DNA of 44,710 bases. It comes from a virus. Location of the stretch: positions 1 to 44,710 of IMG/VR virus record IMGVR_UViG_3300020171_000055, one strand, 5' to 3'. Made by a program: the position numbers and the translations under genes. Below are positions 21,446-31,955 of the stretch, in pieces; position 1 is the stretch's first letter, and each line of letters starts with the position of its first letter. The notes under the pieces are model-generated. The model was given only the letters and a program-made list of their open reading frames with translations. It did not search any database and was not told the DNA's origin.

Positions 21446-23533
21446 ATGATAATCAAAGATGGTGGGAACAGAACACCAGTGGTGGGGCCGCCGCCGCTGC
21501 CCAAAGTGCCAGAACCAGCAACATCATCTTTCCGAGGCTTTCGCAACCTCATGTCTGGACCTGCGACTACGCGACCCGACCCCAACGCCCAGGCCGCGCT
21601 GGTTGCTGCCCAGAATCTGGTAACCCAGTCGCGCCCTTCGACCAACGGCGGTGGTGGTGCAGCCGCTGCCAACGCCCAGTTTCTGATGGGATTACCCATA
21701 CCTGCCCCTCGACAACTACCGGCCAATGCTCTCGAAGCACAGATGGCTGCGGCGCAGAGCCGCGTCAGTAACGACTTCGCTAACCAGCTTCAGGGCATGG
21801 GCAGTAACATGAACAGTCCATCGGCTGCGATCGAAGCTGCACGCTGGCAACAGATGATGCCTGCTCCTGCGCAGTACCTGCCGACGGTAACACAACCTGG
21901 TCCTGTAGCGGCAACACCAGCCCCAGCCGCTCCATCGTGGGGCCTGCCGCAGGCGACGCCAGCCATCATACCACCTCTCTCGACCACAGCGCGTGGCCTG
22001 TGGGACGTGATCCAGAAGGTGGCAGCCGCCTATCCCTATGCAGTTGCCAATAACGGGCAGGGTTTGGAGCAAGTGCCTCTACCAGCCGTGATGGGTGGTG
22101 GCATTCCAGTGCCAGCCCCTGCACCTTTCATTTCAAGACCATCTACGTCGGCGTGGGACAACCAGCCTGCTCCTGGAGTGGTTGCACCAACCATACCTGC
22201 CGTGCCGCCGAATGTAGCTGCTTGGCTACAGAACGCGTTTAGCAACGCGAGTCAGATGATCGACTCTTACAGTCAACCTGCTTCTCCTATCTCCATGCAG
22301 ATGGGTCAGCAGCTAGGACAGATGATCCAGAGACCCATGACATCTAGTTGGGACAACCAGCCAGTGCCTGTCCCCGCGCCGTTTGGCTTCCAGGGTGTAG
22401 GTGGTGGTCCCAATATTGATCCCACTACTGTACCAGCCGCGTCGGTCGTACCGCAGCAATCTATACAACGGCCGATGACAAGTGCTTGGGACAACCAGCC
22501 AGCCCCTGCGGCGACCACGCCATATCTGCCGATGATTACGCAACCGGGGCTGGTGCCTGCCCCGGCACCAGCGGCTCCTGGTCTAGCAGGTATACTCGGC
22601 GCTTTGGGTAGCATTCCGCCAGGAATAGCCGCTCAGTTGCCGGCCATGTATCGTCAGATCATCGGCGGGGCCACCACCGCCGCGCCAGCCGCGACAGCCG
22701 CGCAATCCGCCGTAGCACCATTCATCGGGCCGCAGCGCACCGACAACTACGGAGTGCCTACCCCTGCCCAGCAAGCTAACTGGCCGGTCGGAGTCGACCC
22801 GCAGACAGGGGTCGTAGACGATTGGCGACAACCAGCCGGCCCGCCAGCAGATGCAGCTACTGGACCAACCAGACAGCAACTTCGTCCGCAGGATGACATA
22901 GAGACAGATAGCGCCTACTTGACACGTATTCTCAGTGCCTTGAGTGGTGAATTCATTGACCTGAAGACTGTCAACCTGGATGATCTGATGGCTGCATTCA
23001 ATGCGGAATCAGGCATGCCGTCCTCGTTCACGAACTGGATGCAGAAGAATGCAGCCAAACTGCCAGGGTTGCTCGGTGCGGCTGAAGATGAGCCACTACC
23101 AGCTCCTGCCGCTGGCGCGCCCCAAGGTCCTCCGCCCCAAGGTCCTCCGCCCCCGAGTGGCGGTGGCGGTGGTGGTGGGGGCGGTAGTGCTGCACCCGCT
23201 GTTGCAGCGACTGACTTCGACCTGATTCCTGAGTATTACCGGCTCGGCTTTGCGGCTGCGTTCGGGGACCTGGCCAACTACTACACCGAGGCACTGGGTG
23301 GGTCGAAGCAGGCTGAGTCTGACTACCAAAGCTTCATCGTGCTCTTCTCGCAACTGACGGGTCGCTACCCACAGCCAGACGAGGTTGGCAGGCACTGGGC
23401 AGAATTCAAGCTGTACGCTGCCAGGACTGGTAAGCCGGTCAAGTTCTCTGACTTCCTGAACTGGCTGCGACGCCGCTTGAGCAAGGCGGCACCTGCACCT
23501 GACGTGAGTTACCTGAATCTGACTGAGGTGTAG
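21446..23533 (+). CDS. Pro/Ala-rich virion-associated protein with WDNQP repeats, 695 aa
   Basis: ATG after GGGAGGTCGAG. Residues 1-580 are Pro/Ala/Gln-rich and probably disordered. R-P-x-T-S-x-W-D-N-Q-P-x-P occurs three times (about residues 231, 296, 342), spaced along the chain like short binding motifs. A Pro/Gly run precedes an ordered C-terminal domain (FDLIPEYYRLGFAAAFGDLA; SFIVLFSQLTGRYPQPDEVG; FSDFLNWLRRRLSKA). Between portal and the giant protein, it may be an internal scaffold or ejection-related protein. No family recognised. Confidence 0.65.
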   Translation: MIIKDGGNRTPVVGPPPLPKVPEPATSSFRGFRNLMSGPATTRPDPNAQAALVAAQNLVTQSRPSTNGGGGAAAANAQFLMGLPIPAPRQLPANALEAQMAAAQSRVSNDFANQLQGMGSNMNSPSAAIEAARWQQMMPAPAQYLPTVTQPGPVAATPAPAAPSWGLPQATPAIIPPLSTTARGLWDVIQKVAAAYPYAVANNGQGLEQVPLPAVMGGGIPVPAPAPFISRPSTSAWDNQPAPGVVAPTIPAVPPNVAAWLQNAFSNASQMIDSYSQPASPISMQMGQQLGQMIQRPMTSSWDNQPVPVPAPFGFQGVGGGPNIDPTTVPAASVVPQQSIQRPMTSAWDNQPAPAATTPYLPMITQPGLVPAPAPAAPGLAGILGALGSIPPGIAAQLPAMYRQIIGGATTAAPAATAAQSAVAPFIGPQRTDNYGVPTPAQQANWPVGVDPQTGVVDDWRQPAGPPADAATGPTRQQLRPQDDIETDSAYLTRILSALSGEFIDLKTVNLDDLMAAFNAESGMPSSFTNWMQKNAAKLPGLLGAAEDEPLPAPAAGAPQGPPPQGPPPPSGGGGGGGGGSAAPAVAATDFDLIPEYYRLGFAAAFGDLANYYTEALGGSKQAESDYQSFIVLFSQLTGRYPQPDEVGRHWAEFKLYAARTGKPVKFSDFLNWLRRRLSKAAPAPDVSYLNLTEV

Positions 23534-23537
23534 TTTC

Positions 23538-26500
23538 GTGCTTGACATCGGTGGCGTGGGTTTTCCAGATCCTGACGAAAAGAAGAAGAACGCTATGCTG
23601 GATGCGAAGGTATTCACAGGACCGCCCACGCCACCAGCACCCATGCAACAACCTCGCCCGCCTGGCGCTATGCTGGATGCCTCATCCTTCACGAGCCAGT
23701 CACCCTACATCGTGCCACCCAGACCAGGAATGCTCTGGCAGAACAACCAGTTTGGCTACGGCGGGCAGTGGCAAGCGCAACAGCCGGGACAGCCCAATTT
23801 CAATGTGGCTGACGTGCCAGCCAACGTGCCTCTGCTCCAGCAGAACGCACCGGCTGGCTACCTGCCCATGCAGACCAGAAGCGATATCCCGCCCGACAGC
23901 AATGTGCTGCGCGCGGCTGATCGGGTAATAACGAAGGCGGGGGACCTGTGGGATAGGTTCAGGAAGGCAGATGTAAGCACATCACTGACCAACCTCTCCT
24001 ATCCTCCCAAGCCAATACCATCTATGAATCTGGGTGAATACTGGGATGCCCAGCTTCAGGAGTTGAACCGGCCTTACGAGGAAGCAGTCGAACCCATTGT
24101 TGCCAAGCCGTACAACTGGTTCTTCCCGATGGATGCGACGCGCAAGGCGAACCTCGAACGCCAGGCAGAAATCAAGCGTAGATTGCAGCAGAGTAGCGTA
24201 GAGCAATTGACGCAAGTAAATCCTGCCACAGCCTATCGAGAACCCAGTATTGCTGGCGAACCGTCTGCCCTGTATCCAGAGACAACAGGTATGCTACCGA
24301 GCATGCCACTCCAACCCAAGATGCCCGTCGAAAATGTGTTTCGTGACAACATGCAAGCCGAACTCAGCAAACTCCAGGTCGAAGATGCGCGTATAACTGC
24401 GCTGAACTTCCTCCAAGGACTGGGCACATACGGACGTGTGGCGACAGCACCTCCGATTGCGCAGAGTTTCTCTGATGTGATACGGCAGTTCAGGGCCGCA
24501 GACACCAGCGCAAGCCGAAAAGCAGCCTATGAACAGCAGAATGCTAACCTCATAGCTGCCACGGAAATGGGTGGCAGCGCGCTGGATATCGTCAAGGGTC
24601 TAGTTGCCGATGACAGTCTAAAGCTGCGTGCCACACCCGCGGGTGTCGAGACGTATCGGGCTAACGCGCCAGCCTGGGTCCAGCTATTCGCCAACATAGC
24701 CCTCGATCCGCTCAACATCGTTGACTTCGGCTTGGACATCATCTCGAAAGAGAAGGCCGTTGCCAGAGCGTGGCGCAAGTACGCGGTAGTAGAAGACACT
24801 GCCCAAGACGCGGTTGAAGTGCTGACTGCTATGGGAGACAAGAATCGCAAGTGGTGGGCATGGCTTAATCCCAGGCGGCAATTACCTGAGTCGCAGGCCA
24901 CGGCCACGATCAAGAATGCCATCGACGTGTTCAGTGGTATGGAGCGTGACATGGGTGAGTCCTTTACCGCCCTGCTGCCTGCGCTGATTCGCAATCCAGA
25001 CGATCCCTACATACTGGCACGCACATCCAACTACAGCGGTTCCAGACCGGTCAAAGAAGCTGTTGGCATGCTGACACGCGTGATCGGCAGCAACGATGTG
25101 GCGGACGTTGCCAAGTATCTGAACAGGCACATGACGGCCGCACAGGGCAACTTCGATGAGGTGCTCGTGCGCATGCTGGGCGATATCGAGAAGGAAGCCT
25201 ACAAGATTCACCAGGCACCAGTGCGACCAACCAAGAGCATGAGTGTGCAGGACATCCTAGATGCTGGTCTCGTGCCTGACACCAGTCTCTACGGCAAAGC
25301 CAAACACATCCGTGACAGCATCAACCATCGCTTATCGCTCATGTACATGGGCTGGACAGTCCCCTTCCCCATTCGTAATGTGGCAAGCAATACCAGTCAG
25401 ATGATAACTGACTTCGTGTTGCCATCGCTCACGACCAGTGGAACGAGTGACTTTATCAAGGGATGGGGTCGCAAAACTGTTGGAGCAGGTCAGGGCATGG
25501 GCTTTGCTTCACAGGTGACAGGGAAAAGCACTCAGGCCATCAGGGAAACGGTCGAGAACCTAGGCAAAGCTACCACGGGCAAGGACGTTATTAGCCAGGC
25601 CAAGCGGTGGAAAGAAGGACCGGGACTGCTTACGTCCGCCACACTAGAACAAATAGGCGGCGAACGCATCTACACCGAGACAGTGCGGCGCACGTTCCCG
25701 CAGATTTGGAAGCCGGTCGTCAAGGACTTGTCTGGTACGCTACGCAAGGCAGGCTTTCCCGAGGAAACAGTAGTCTACCTGAACAGCCGGCTGCGCAGCG
25801 CGGTGTCCCAGCAAGAGATCGACGAGATCATCGAGTTCGCCATCGACCCACACGGTCTGGGACCAGCAGGGACAGCAGCAGGAACGCTACCTACTACCCC
25901 ACCTGCTGGACCAGGCTCAGTGGGTGGCCCACAAACCACAGGACCAGTCACGGGTAGCCGGCAGACACAGTTGCCAGGTATGCCGCCTGCGGCTTTTGCA
26001 GGCGGCAACGTCGCGACGCCACCAAGCAGTCCGTGGCCAAGACAAGCAGCGCCGACAACGCCACTGGAACCACTTATTGGGCCACCCGCGCCACCTATCT
26101 TCACGCCTCCTGGCTGGGGACTGCCCACAGTTCAACCACCCACAGCAACTGTGTCCAGGCCACGCCGGCAGATCGCGGTAATCAAGCCAGAACTGATGAG
26201 CGCCCTGGAAGGCGAATCGCCGGAGATGGCCGAGTTGTTGCGGAAGGTGACCAAGGACGTTAGCAATCAGGCGCAACTGGATCAGGCGGTAGCTGACTTC
26301 ACAGCCTTCGTTGAGACGCATAAAGGGTTGCACGAGATGCGTCTGGCGGCTCAGGCACTGGGCACTAGAGCCACGACAGAGAACTTTGGTGATCTGCTCA
26401 CAGGGGTAATGGGCAAGTATAATGAGCACTGGGCTGCACACCGGATTGTCAGAGAACAGACATTTGCCAGGTCACTGGCAATCTCCGACAAACCAGCGAA

Positions 26501-29500
26501 ACGGGTGTTGTGGAAGAACCACTGGGACTTTGTTCATGCATCGCAAAGTCAAATTTACAAAGAGATTGACGACATCGTCACGGAAGCTGGACGCAACATC
26601 GGCATTCTACACGATGACCTGATGCAGTTCAGCAACCATCTCAAGGAAGACATTGCCGGCAAGTTGACCTATATCGATGACCATGATCGGGTGATGGTAA
26701 AGCTGGACAGCATACCAGATGGTGCCACGCATGATCGCGTATTTCGTGAGCAGATGAAGCCACTGGAGCAGAAGGAAGCCGAGCGCGCTATATTTGCACA
26801 AGCACAGTTCACTGATGACATCAAGAATCTAACAAGCAAGATTCCACCTCGTGGTGGCGCCGGTGGTGGTGCAGCCGCAATTGCAGCCCAACCTAGTCCC
26901 GCTTCCGCCGTTGCCGGCCCTCCTCCTCCGGCAACGGCTCCCTCTCTCATCCAGCCTGTGGGACCCGCCCTCCCGCAGGCTGTGGTGGGAACCCAGGTGG
27001 CGTCTGGTTTCGACAAGGTATCACAGTTCATGCCTCGCTTGGAAGAGAAGGCTAAGAACGCCATCAACGCACGCAAGTCACCTGAAGCATTTGTTGGCAC
27101 ACTGAACAAGGGTGAGTTTGCTGGCTACCGCACTGCCGCCAAGAGTGTAGGTGTGTCGGTGGACCCAGTGGAGTACTACAAGCACCTCCAGACCAAGGTG
27201 GTCGAGGCCTTACCGCCTGCCTCTGCCGTCTCCACTGGCACAGGTTTCTTTGACGACCTAACCTTCGACAAGAAGCCGCCGACTGGCAAGGACACGCTGT
27301 TCTTTGCACAGGGCGTCCAAGGTCCTCACAACCCCATCAGTGTTGCCAAAGACGCGATGGACAGTATCCTGGAAAGGATTCGCCAGGTACCTCCACGACT
27401 GGCTGAACTGGATAGTCTGACTCCTATCCAGGCTGCAGAACTGCGTCGACTGCGCGAGGAGAAGCTGCTACCTGAACTGCTCAAGCGTAAGGCTGTGGCT
27501 GACAACGTGGGTGTGCAGATGCGCAACTTCACGCTACTCGATTACTCCGATCGCCGCATGTTCAACGAGGCGTTGCAATGGGTCTTTCCATATAACAAGT
27601 GGTTCGTTGGCACCTACACTAACTGGCTGAAACGCATGGCCCAGAAGCCGGCCTTTCTCAAGCACTATCTGGAGACCCGATCAGTCATCACTGAGGCCAA
27701 CCGTAAGTGGTACAGGGAATTGATGAACGATCCCGAGGCCGAGATGCCAGAATGGTACGAAGGTCAACTGCGGGTGCCATTCTTCGGTATGCTGGATATC
27801 GAGAAGACCATCAATCCAATGTATAACTTGCTCACCACCTTCAATCCCAAGGAGCGTAGCGAGGCTCCAGGTGGTAAGCTATTAGAAGCTATCTCAGGTT
27901 GGGGGCCGTCAGTCTGGACGCCATTCGTCGCTGGACTGTCGGGCTATTGGGCTTCCATCGGTGAGAAGGATGCCGCAGCCCAAGCCTTTGGTTACGTAAC
28001 TCCGCTTTCCAAGCCGTTGAAGTACGCCACGGCCATGTGGAAAGAGTTGAATCTACCGGGTTCTGGCCTCATCCCACCTGGTGGCTTCACCTTCGAGGGT
28101 CTGTTCGGTGTACCACACACCATCGTTGGTGGTGATATCTGGGAGCGCAAACAGCAAGGTTACTTCTTGGCGCGGCAGTGGTTGGATGGCGAGATCACAG
28201 CTGAGAAGATGGAGGAAGTAGGCAACAGCAAGACTGGCCCTGAGTGGGACAAGGCAGTGCAGATGCAGGCTGTCTACAAGGCTACGCCTGGGCTGCTCAA
28301 CTTCCTACTCGCGATGTCTTTCAAGCCCACTACTGATCTGGATGTGCTGATCGACAAGATGTGGAATGACTGGGGCAACTTGCTGGACCAGAAGGACACC
28401 ATGACTCCAGAAGCCTGGCAGCAGGCCCTTATCGACTTCGACGATCAGTACGTGTGGGCCAGGGCCGTGCGCATGTCACGCGAGCTGGACCCCAAGGAGC
28501 GACTGAAGGACTACGGCTATCTCGTGCTGCAACGCCTGCCACCCGGCGAAGAACGTAGTGACTTCCTGAAATCACTGGGCGTCTCCGAGTTGGTTGACCG
28601 CTTCTATGCAAATAAAGGCGACGTAACGGACTGGTCTGAGCAAGACGTGAAAGCGATCTCGCTCGCGTTCGACAAGATCGGGGGGCGCTATAATATCCCC
28701 ACGCCACTAGAACGCAAGGAGTTCAACAAGGCCAAGGAGAACCACGCTCGCATCAAGGACGAGGCGGTCGATCAACTACTGAATATGGGCTACGACCAAG
28801 CCCCCTGGATCGAGACCATTCAGGAAAACTACTACGCAGAAGGTGTGGACAAGCCCGCCTACCTGGAACAGTGGCCCATTCTGCCCATGTACTGGGACCT
28901 GCAACGTGGTGTGACCGACGACAACGTGGACCTGAAGGCTACCGAGGAAGAGTTCTACACCTCAGAGAACGAGCGGCTGAATACTGAGTTCTGGGAGGAA
29001 CAACTTCCCCCTGGTAGCAACTGGCGCAAGGGACTGGACCTGCCGCCCTTCGTGCAGGCTATGCTAGATGAAGACAGCCGACCGTTGCTGGACGAGAAGG
29101 AAAAGCAGGTGGCGGTGGACTGGCTCAAGGCGAATGTGCCGTCGGCTTTCAAGGACCTGGACGAGTGGCCGATGGCGAAGAGGCTGAACGACCAGTTCCG
29201 CGAGCAGGTCACGGCTGCCCTGGGCGAGAACGTCTTCGAGCTGTCAGCCCTCTACGGCGAGATGAAGCCCAACGAGAAGGCTGGCTGGAAGAAGGATTAC
29301 CCCAACCAGTACGCCGAGTTGGAACTGTACTGGGACGCCAAGACTGCCTACGGTCAGAAGTACCCGTTGTGGCGCAAGTACTACGGCTTTGCCGATGAGA
29401 TACCCAAGTCCTCACCAGCATCGACTAGCGCGAGTGCGGGCAGAGGGAGAGGTGGCGGCGGCGGCAGGGGCATCTCTCAATCCGTTGCGGCTGCTCTACC

Positions 29501-29849
29501 TGGAACGCCAACTCCGCTAGCCCAGCAGAGTCAAGTGCAACCTGGAACCGACTACGACGCGCTGGCCGCGCAGGTAAGCACGATCATGGACGATCCGGGT
29601 TTCATCTCCCTGGTCACAAAGCTGTTCAAGACGTCGTTCATGCTGTTGCTGCGCCGCTGGCTCAAGATGACGCCGGCTGAACGAGCAGCCTGGGCGCTCA
29701 AGAACCGGGCTGACTGGCACCGAATCCAAGCGTTCCTGACCTGGTTCATGAAGCAGGCCCAGACAGGTTCGCCGGCTGCTGATGCAGGCCGCATTGTCCA
29801 GAGTGTGCCGCGCAATGCACCCGTAGCACCACCACTTGCGGCACCATGA
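23538..29849 (+). CDS. Giant 2103-aa virion/ejection protein candidate
   Basis: GTG start four bases after the previous stop; GAGGTG just upstream serves as ribosome site. The N-terminus has AMLDAxxFT twice (about residues 14-55). Long helical blocks are separated by Pro/Ala-rich linkers (about 770-880 and 1100-1150). A conserved-looking segment is DRRMFNEALQWVFPYNKWFV, then GTYTNWLKRMAQKPAFLKHY (about 1337-1376), and a Gly/Arg/Pro stretch near 1961-1995 leads to a C-terminal helical module. Genes this long next to portal in short-tailed phages often encode internal virion or ejection proteins. There is no tape-measure-type hydrophobic coiled coil. Function is inferred from size and context. 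Confidence 0.7.
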   Translation: MLDIGGVGFPDPDEKKKNAMLDAKVFTGPPTPPAPMQQPRPPGAMLDASSFTSQSPYIVPPRPGMLWQNNQFGYGGQWQAQQPGQPNFNVADVPANVPLLQQNAPAGYLPMQTRSDIPPDSNVLRAADRVITKAGDLWDRFRKADVSTSLTNLSYPPKPIPSMNLGEYWDAQLQELNRPYEEAVEPIVAKPYNWFFPMDATRKANLERQAEIKRRLQQSSVEQLTQVNPATAYREPSIAGEPSALYPETTGMLPSMPLQPKMPVENVFRDNMQAELSKLQVEDARITALNFLQGLGTYGRVATAPPIAQSFSDVIRQFRAADTSASRKAAYEQQNANLIAATEMGGSALDIVKGLVADDSLKLRATPAGVETYRANAPAWVQLFANIALDPLNIVDFGLDIISKEKAVARAWRKYAVVEDTAQDAVEVLTAMGDKNRKWWAWLNPRRQLPESQATATIKNAIDVFSGMERDMGESFTALLPALIRNPDDPYILARTSNYSGSRPVKEAVGMLTRVIGSNDVADVAKYLNRHMTAAQGNFDEVLVRMLGDIEKEAYKIHQAPVRPTKSMSVQDILDAGLVPDTSLYGKAKHIRDSINHRLSLMYMGWTVPFPIRNVASNTSQMITDFVLPSLTTSGTSDFIKGWGRKTVGAGQGMGFASQVTGKSTQAIRETVENLGKATTGKDVISQAKRWKEGPGLLTSATLEQIGGERIYTETVRRTFPQIWKPVVKDLSGTLRKAGFPEETVVYLNSRLRSAVSQQEIDEIIEFAIDPHGLGPAGTAAGTLPTTPPAGPGSVGGPQTTGPVTGSRQTQLPGMPPAAFAGGNVATPPSSPWPRQAAPTTPLEPLIGPPAPPIFTPPGWGLPTVQPPTATVSRPRRQIAVIKPELMSALEGESPEMAELLRKVTKDVSNQAQLDQAVADFTAFVETHKGLHEMRLAAQALGTRATTENFGDLLTGVMGKYNEHWAAHRIVREQTFARSLAISDKPAKRVLWKNHWDFVHASQSQIYKEIDDIVTEAGRNIGILHDDLMQFSNHLKEDIAGKLTYIDDHDRVMVKLDSIPDGATHDRVFREQMKPLEQKEAERAIFAQAQFTDDIKNLTSKIPPRGGAGGGAAAIAAQPSPASAVAGPPPPATAPSLIQPVGPALPQAVVGTQVASGFDKVSQFMPRLEEKAKNAINARKSPEAFVGTLNKGEFAGYRTAAKSVGVSVDPVEYYKHLQTKVVEALPPASAVSTGTGFFDDLTFDKKPPTGKDTLFFAQGVQGPHNPISVAKDAMDSILERIRQVPPRLAELDSLTPIQAAELRRLREEKLLPELLKRKAVADNVGVQMRNFTLLDYSDRRMFNEALQWVFPYNKWFVGTYTNWLKRMAQKPAFLKHYLETRSVITEANRKWYRELMNDPEAEMPEWYEGQLRVPFFGMLDIEKTINPMYNLLTTFNPKERSEAPGGKLLEAISGWGPSVWTPFVAGLSGYWASIGEKDAAAQAFGYVTPLSKPLKYATAMWKELNLPGSGLIPPGGFTFEGLFGVPHTIVGGDIWERKQQGYFLARQWLDGEITAEKMEEVGNSKTGPEWDKAVQMQAVYKATPGLLNFLLAMSFKPTTDLDVLIDKMWNDWGNLLDQKDTMTPEAWQQALIDFDDQYVWARAVRMSRELDPKERLKDYGYLVLQRLPPGEERSDFLKSLGVSELVDRFYANKGDVTDWSEQDVKAISLAFDKIGGRYNIPTPLERKEFNKAKENHARIKDEAVDQLLNMGYDQAPWIETIQENYYAEGVDKPAYLEQWPILPMYWDLQRGVTDDNVDLKATEEEFYTSENERLNTEFWEEQLPPGSNWRKGLDLPPFVQAMLDEDSRPLLDEKEKQVAVDWLKANVPSAFKDLDEWPMAKRLNDQFREQVTAALGENVFELSALYGEMKPNEKAGWKKDYPNQYAELELYWDAKTAYGQKYPLWRKYYGFADEIPKSSPASTSASAGRGRGGGGGRGISQSVAAALPGTPTPLAQQSQVQPGTDYDALAAQVSTIMDDPGFISLVTKLFKTSFMLLLRRWLKMTPAERAAWALKNRADWHRIQAFLTWFMKQAQTGSPAADAGRIVQSVPRNAPVAPPLAAP

Positions 29850-29855
29850 TATAAT
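29847..29855 (+). promoter_or_regulatory. Extended -10 promoter before scaffold and capsid genes
   Basis: TGATATAAT: perfect TATAAT (29850-29855) with a TG one base upstream. No good -35. Transcription would start near 29862, giving a 14-base leader to the scaffold GTG. Confidence 0.5.
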
Positions 29856-29875
29856 GAAATGGAAGGTAAAGTACC

Positions 29876-30676
29876 GTGGCGAAGAAAGATGAGCCAGAGG
29901 ACGAGTTTGTCGAGATCATAGACCAAGGTCTCACGCAGACAGCGCCCCCATCGTCAGTTCTGACCCCAGAGGAACCGATCAGGCGGATCGAACCACCCGC
30001 ACCCAGGGAGCCTGAGGAGAAAGTTGTACCCGCTGAGTCTAAGCCGACCAGCAAGGCAAGCGCCAAGGTCAATCTCGACGACTTCGAGGAGTTCCGCACT
30101 GTCAAGAGCGGCTACGACAAGAAGTTGGCAGAGGCAGCCAAACATACCGCAGCTTTGCAGGCCCAGCTCGCCGCTCAACAAGCGACACAGTACGCGGCTT
30201 ACGAACAGCAGTTGCAACAGCAGATGCAGTCCTACAATCCCGATCAGCAGGTTGAAGCTGCCAAGCAGATCGGCCAGATCGAAGCAATGCGCTACGCCCA
30301 GTCAATCAAAGCCTGGGATGCCCACATGCGCAACCGCATCCTTGAAGAAGGACTCGATCCCGTCGACGAGCGTTTCGTCAAGCAGTACACGCCTGGTGAA
30401 GTAGGGGGCTGGGAGTTCGAGGCTGACCTACGGGCCGCTAAAGTCGAACGCCTTCAGGGAGAAAACAAGACGTTGAAAACACAGGTAGAAGGCATCGGAC
30501 CGACGATAGAGAAGCTACTCGCAGAGAAACTACGCGCCCTGGGCTTTGATGCAACGGATACTGGCGAAGGTACCATGCCATCCGACGCAGAAGGGTCCTT
30601 CGAACGCGATACCAGAGCTTTCCAGAATGGTCAGATGTCTCCTGCTGAATACCGCAAGCGCCATGGAGGGCGCTAG
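29876..30676 (+). CDS. Capsid scaffold protein
   Basis: 266 residues, GTG after TGGAAGGTAAAGTACC. Acidic/Pro-rich N-terminus, a Gln/Ala-rich coiled coil at about residues 75-130 (AAKHTAALQAQLAAQQATQY; QQLQQQMQSYNPDQQ), a second helix with KVERLQGENKTLKTQVEGIG, and a basic C-terminus (SPAEYRKRHGGR) suited to contact the capsid interior. Composition, coiled coils and position immediately before the capsid gene are those of a phage scaffold, which guides prohead assembly and is then removed. Confidence 0.75.
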   Translation: MAKKDEPEDEFVEIIDQGLTQTAPPSSVLTPEEPIRRIEPPAPREPEEKVVPAESKPTSKASAKVNLDDFEEFRTVKSGYDKKLAEAAKHTAALQAQLAAQQATQYAAYEQQLQQQMQSYNPDQQVEAAKQIGQIEAMRYAQSIKAWDAHMRNRILEEGLDPVDERFVKQYTPGEVGGWEFEADLRAAKVERLQGENKTLKTQVEGIGPTIEKLLAEKLRALGFDATDTGEGTMPSDAEGSFERDTRAFQNGQMSPAEYRKRHGGR

Positions 30677-30687
30677 GAGAACATCTC

Positions 30688-31944
30688 ATGGCAATGACTA
30701 AGACCACGGATATCACCAATAGCATTCACGCTCGCTACGAGAAGCAGTACATGCTCGAAGCAGCCAAACGCCCTGGCCTGTGGGCGCAGTTCATCGACTG
30801 GCAGGACCCGATTCCTGAAACTGCCGGCAACGGATCGTCCTTCAACTACACCTTCTACGGTGAGAGCGACTTCACCGACACGGCGCTGACTGAAGACGCC
30901 GATGTGACACCCAACGCCATCTCCGATGGCACGATGGCCCTGACTCCTGCCGAGTATGGCTACTCATGGGCGCGCAGCAAGCTGGCTAACTACCAGTCCA
31001 TGCAACCCATCGAAAAGGTCATGGCCGACATCGCCACCCGGCACCGCGTCGGCAGCATCGACCGCATTCTGCGCAAGGGGGCCTGCGGGTTTGGCGCAAC
31101 CAAGCCCACCATGACCTACCTCAAGTACAACGCGGCAACGATGGCGACTCTCGACCCTGACTCTGCGAACTACCTCGTGGACTATGCCTACCTGACCGAC
31201 CTGGCCACTGCCGCGGCCGCCAGTGGCATCGAGGCGTTCGAGGACGTGGGTTTCGTGTCGCTGATCCATCCCATTCTGGCGAATGAGATCAAGGGTCTCA
31301 CCGAATGGAAGTCGATGGGTTACTACCAGGACAAGGGGATGCTGTTCTCTGGTCCTCAGAAGCCCTTCACCCTGGCTGGCATCACCTTCATCCCGACCCC
31401 AGAAGCTCGTCTCCACCTCGGCGCTGGCGCTGCGGCTACGATCTTCAGCAAAAGCACCAACATGACGGCTGACACTCTACAATCTGCGCTTGCCAAGAAG
31501 GCCACCCAGATCGTGCTCGCAAATGCCACCAACTGTGCCGTGGGTCAGTACCTCACCATTGGCACTAAGGAGACGGAATCCGTGTCGCCTGGCGCTAACC
31601 TGGAGCAGGTACGTGTAACTGGCATCGCCTCCACGCCCACCATCGACATCATGGCGATGGGAGTGGGGCAAGACTTCGGTCTGCGCTTCGACCATGCAAG
31701 TGGAGAAGCCGTATCCTGTACCGGTAACGTGGCTTCCATCCCGATCCTGGGCAAGGATAGCATCCTCGGCATCCACGGCGCCGATACTGGTCGCTACGGC
31801 AAGCCCATCGTGAAGGAAGGTCTCGACTTGCTGAATCGCTTCAAGTATTTCGGGTGGTACTGGTACGGTGGCGTCGCTACTGTCCAGAAGCGTGTCATCC
31901 TGGGGCGTGTGGGTGTGACCGGTGGCCTGATGGGCTACAACTAA
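30688..31944 (+). CDS. Major capsid protein, N4gp56-like
   Basis: 418 residues; ATG after CTAGGAGAACATCTC. MTKTTDITNSIHARYEKQYM starts the N-terminal arm. GSSFNYTFYGESDFTD, then MALTPAEYGYSWARSKLANY, VGFVSLIHPILANEIKGLTE, and the end YFGWYWYGGVATVQKRVILG match the N4gp56-type branch of HK97-fold capsid proteins. Residues about 268-348 (KKATQIVLANATNCAVGQYL onward, to GNVASIPILG) look like an inserted beta domain, probably displayed outside. Hundreds of copies would form the shell. The gene follows the scaffold gene as expected. Confidence 0.82.
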   Translation: MAMTKTTDITNSIHARYEKQYMLEAAKRPGLWAQFIDWQDPIPETAGNGSSFNYTFYGESDFTDTALTEDADVTPNAISDGTMALTPAEYGYSWARSKLANYQSMQPIEKVMADIATRHRVGSIDRILRKGACGFGATKPTMTYLKYNAATMATLDPDSANYLVDYAYLTDLATAAAASGIEAFEDVGFVSLIHPILANEIKGLTEWKSMGYYQDKGMLFSGPQKPFTLAGITFIPTPEARLHLGAGAAATIFSKSTNMTADTLQSALAKKATQIVLANATNCAVGQYLTIGTKETESVSPGANLEQVRVTGIASTPTIDIMAMGVGQDFGLRFDHASGEAVSCTGNVASIPILGKDSILGIHGADTGRYGKPIVKEGLDLLNRFKYFGWYWYGGVATVQKRVILGRVGVTGGLMGYN

Positions 31945-31955
31945 GGAGATGTGAC

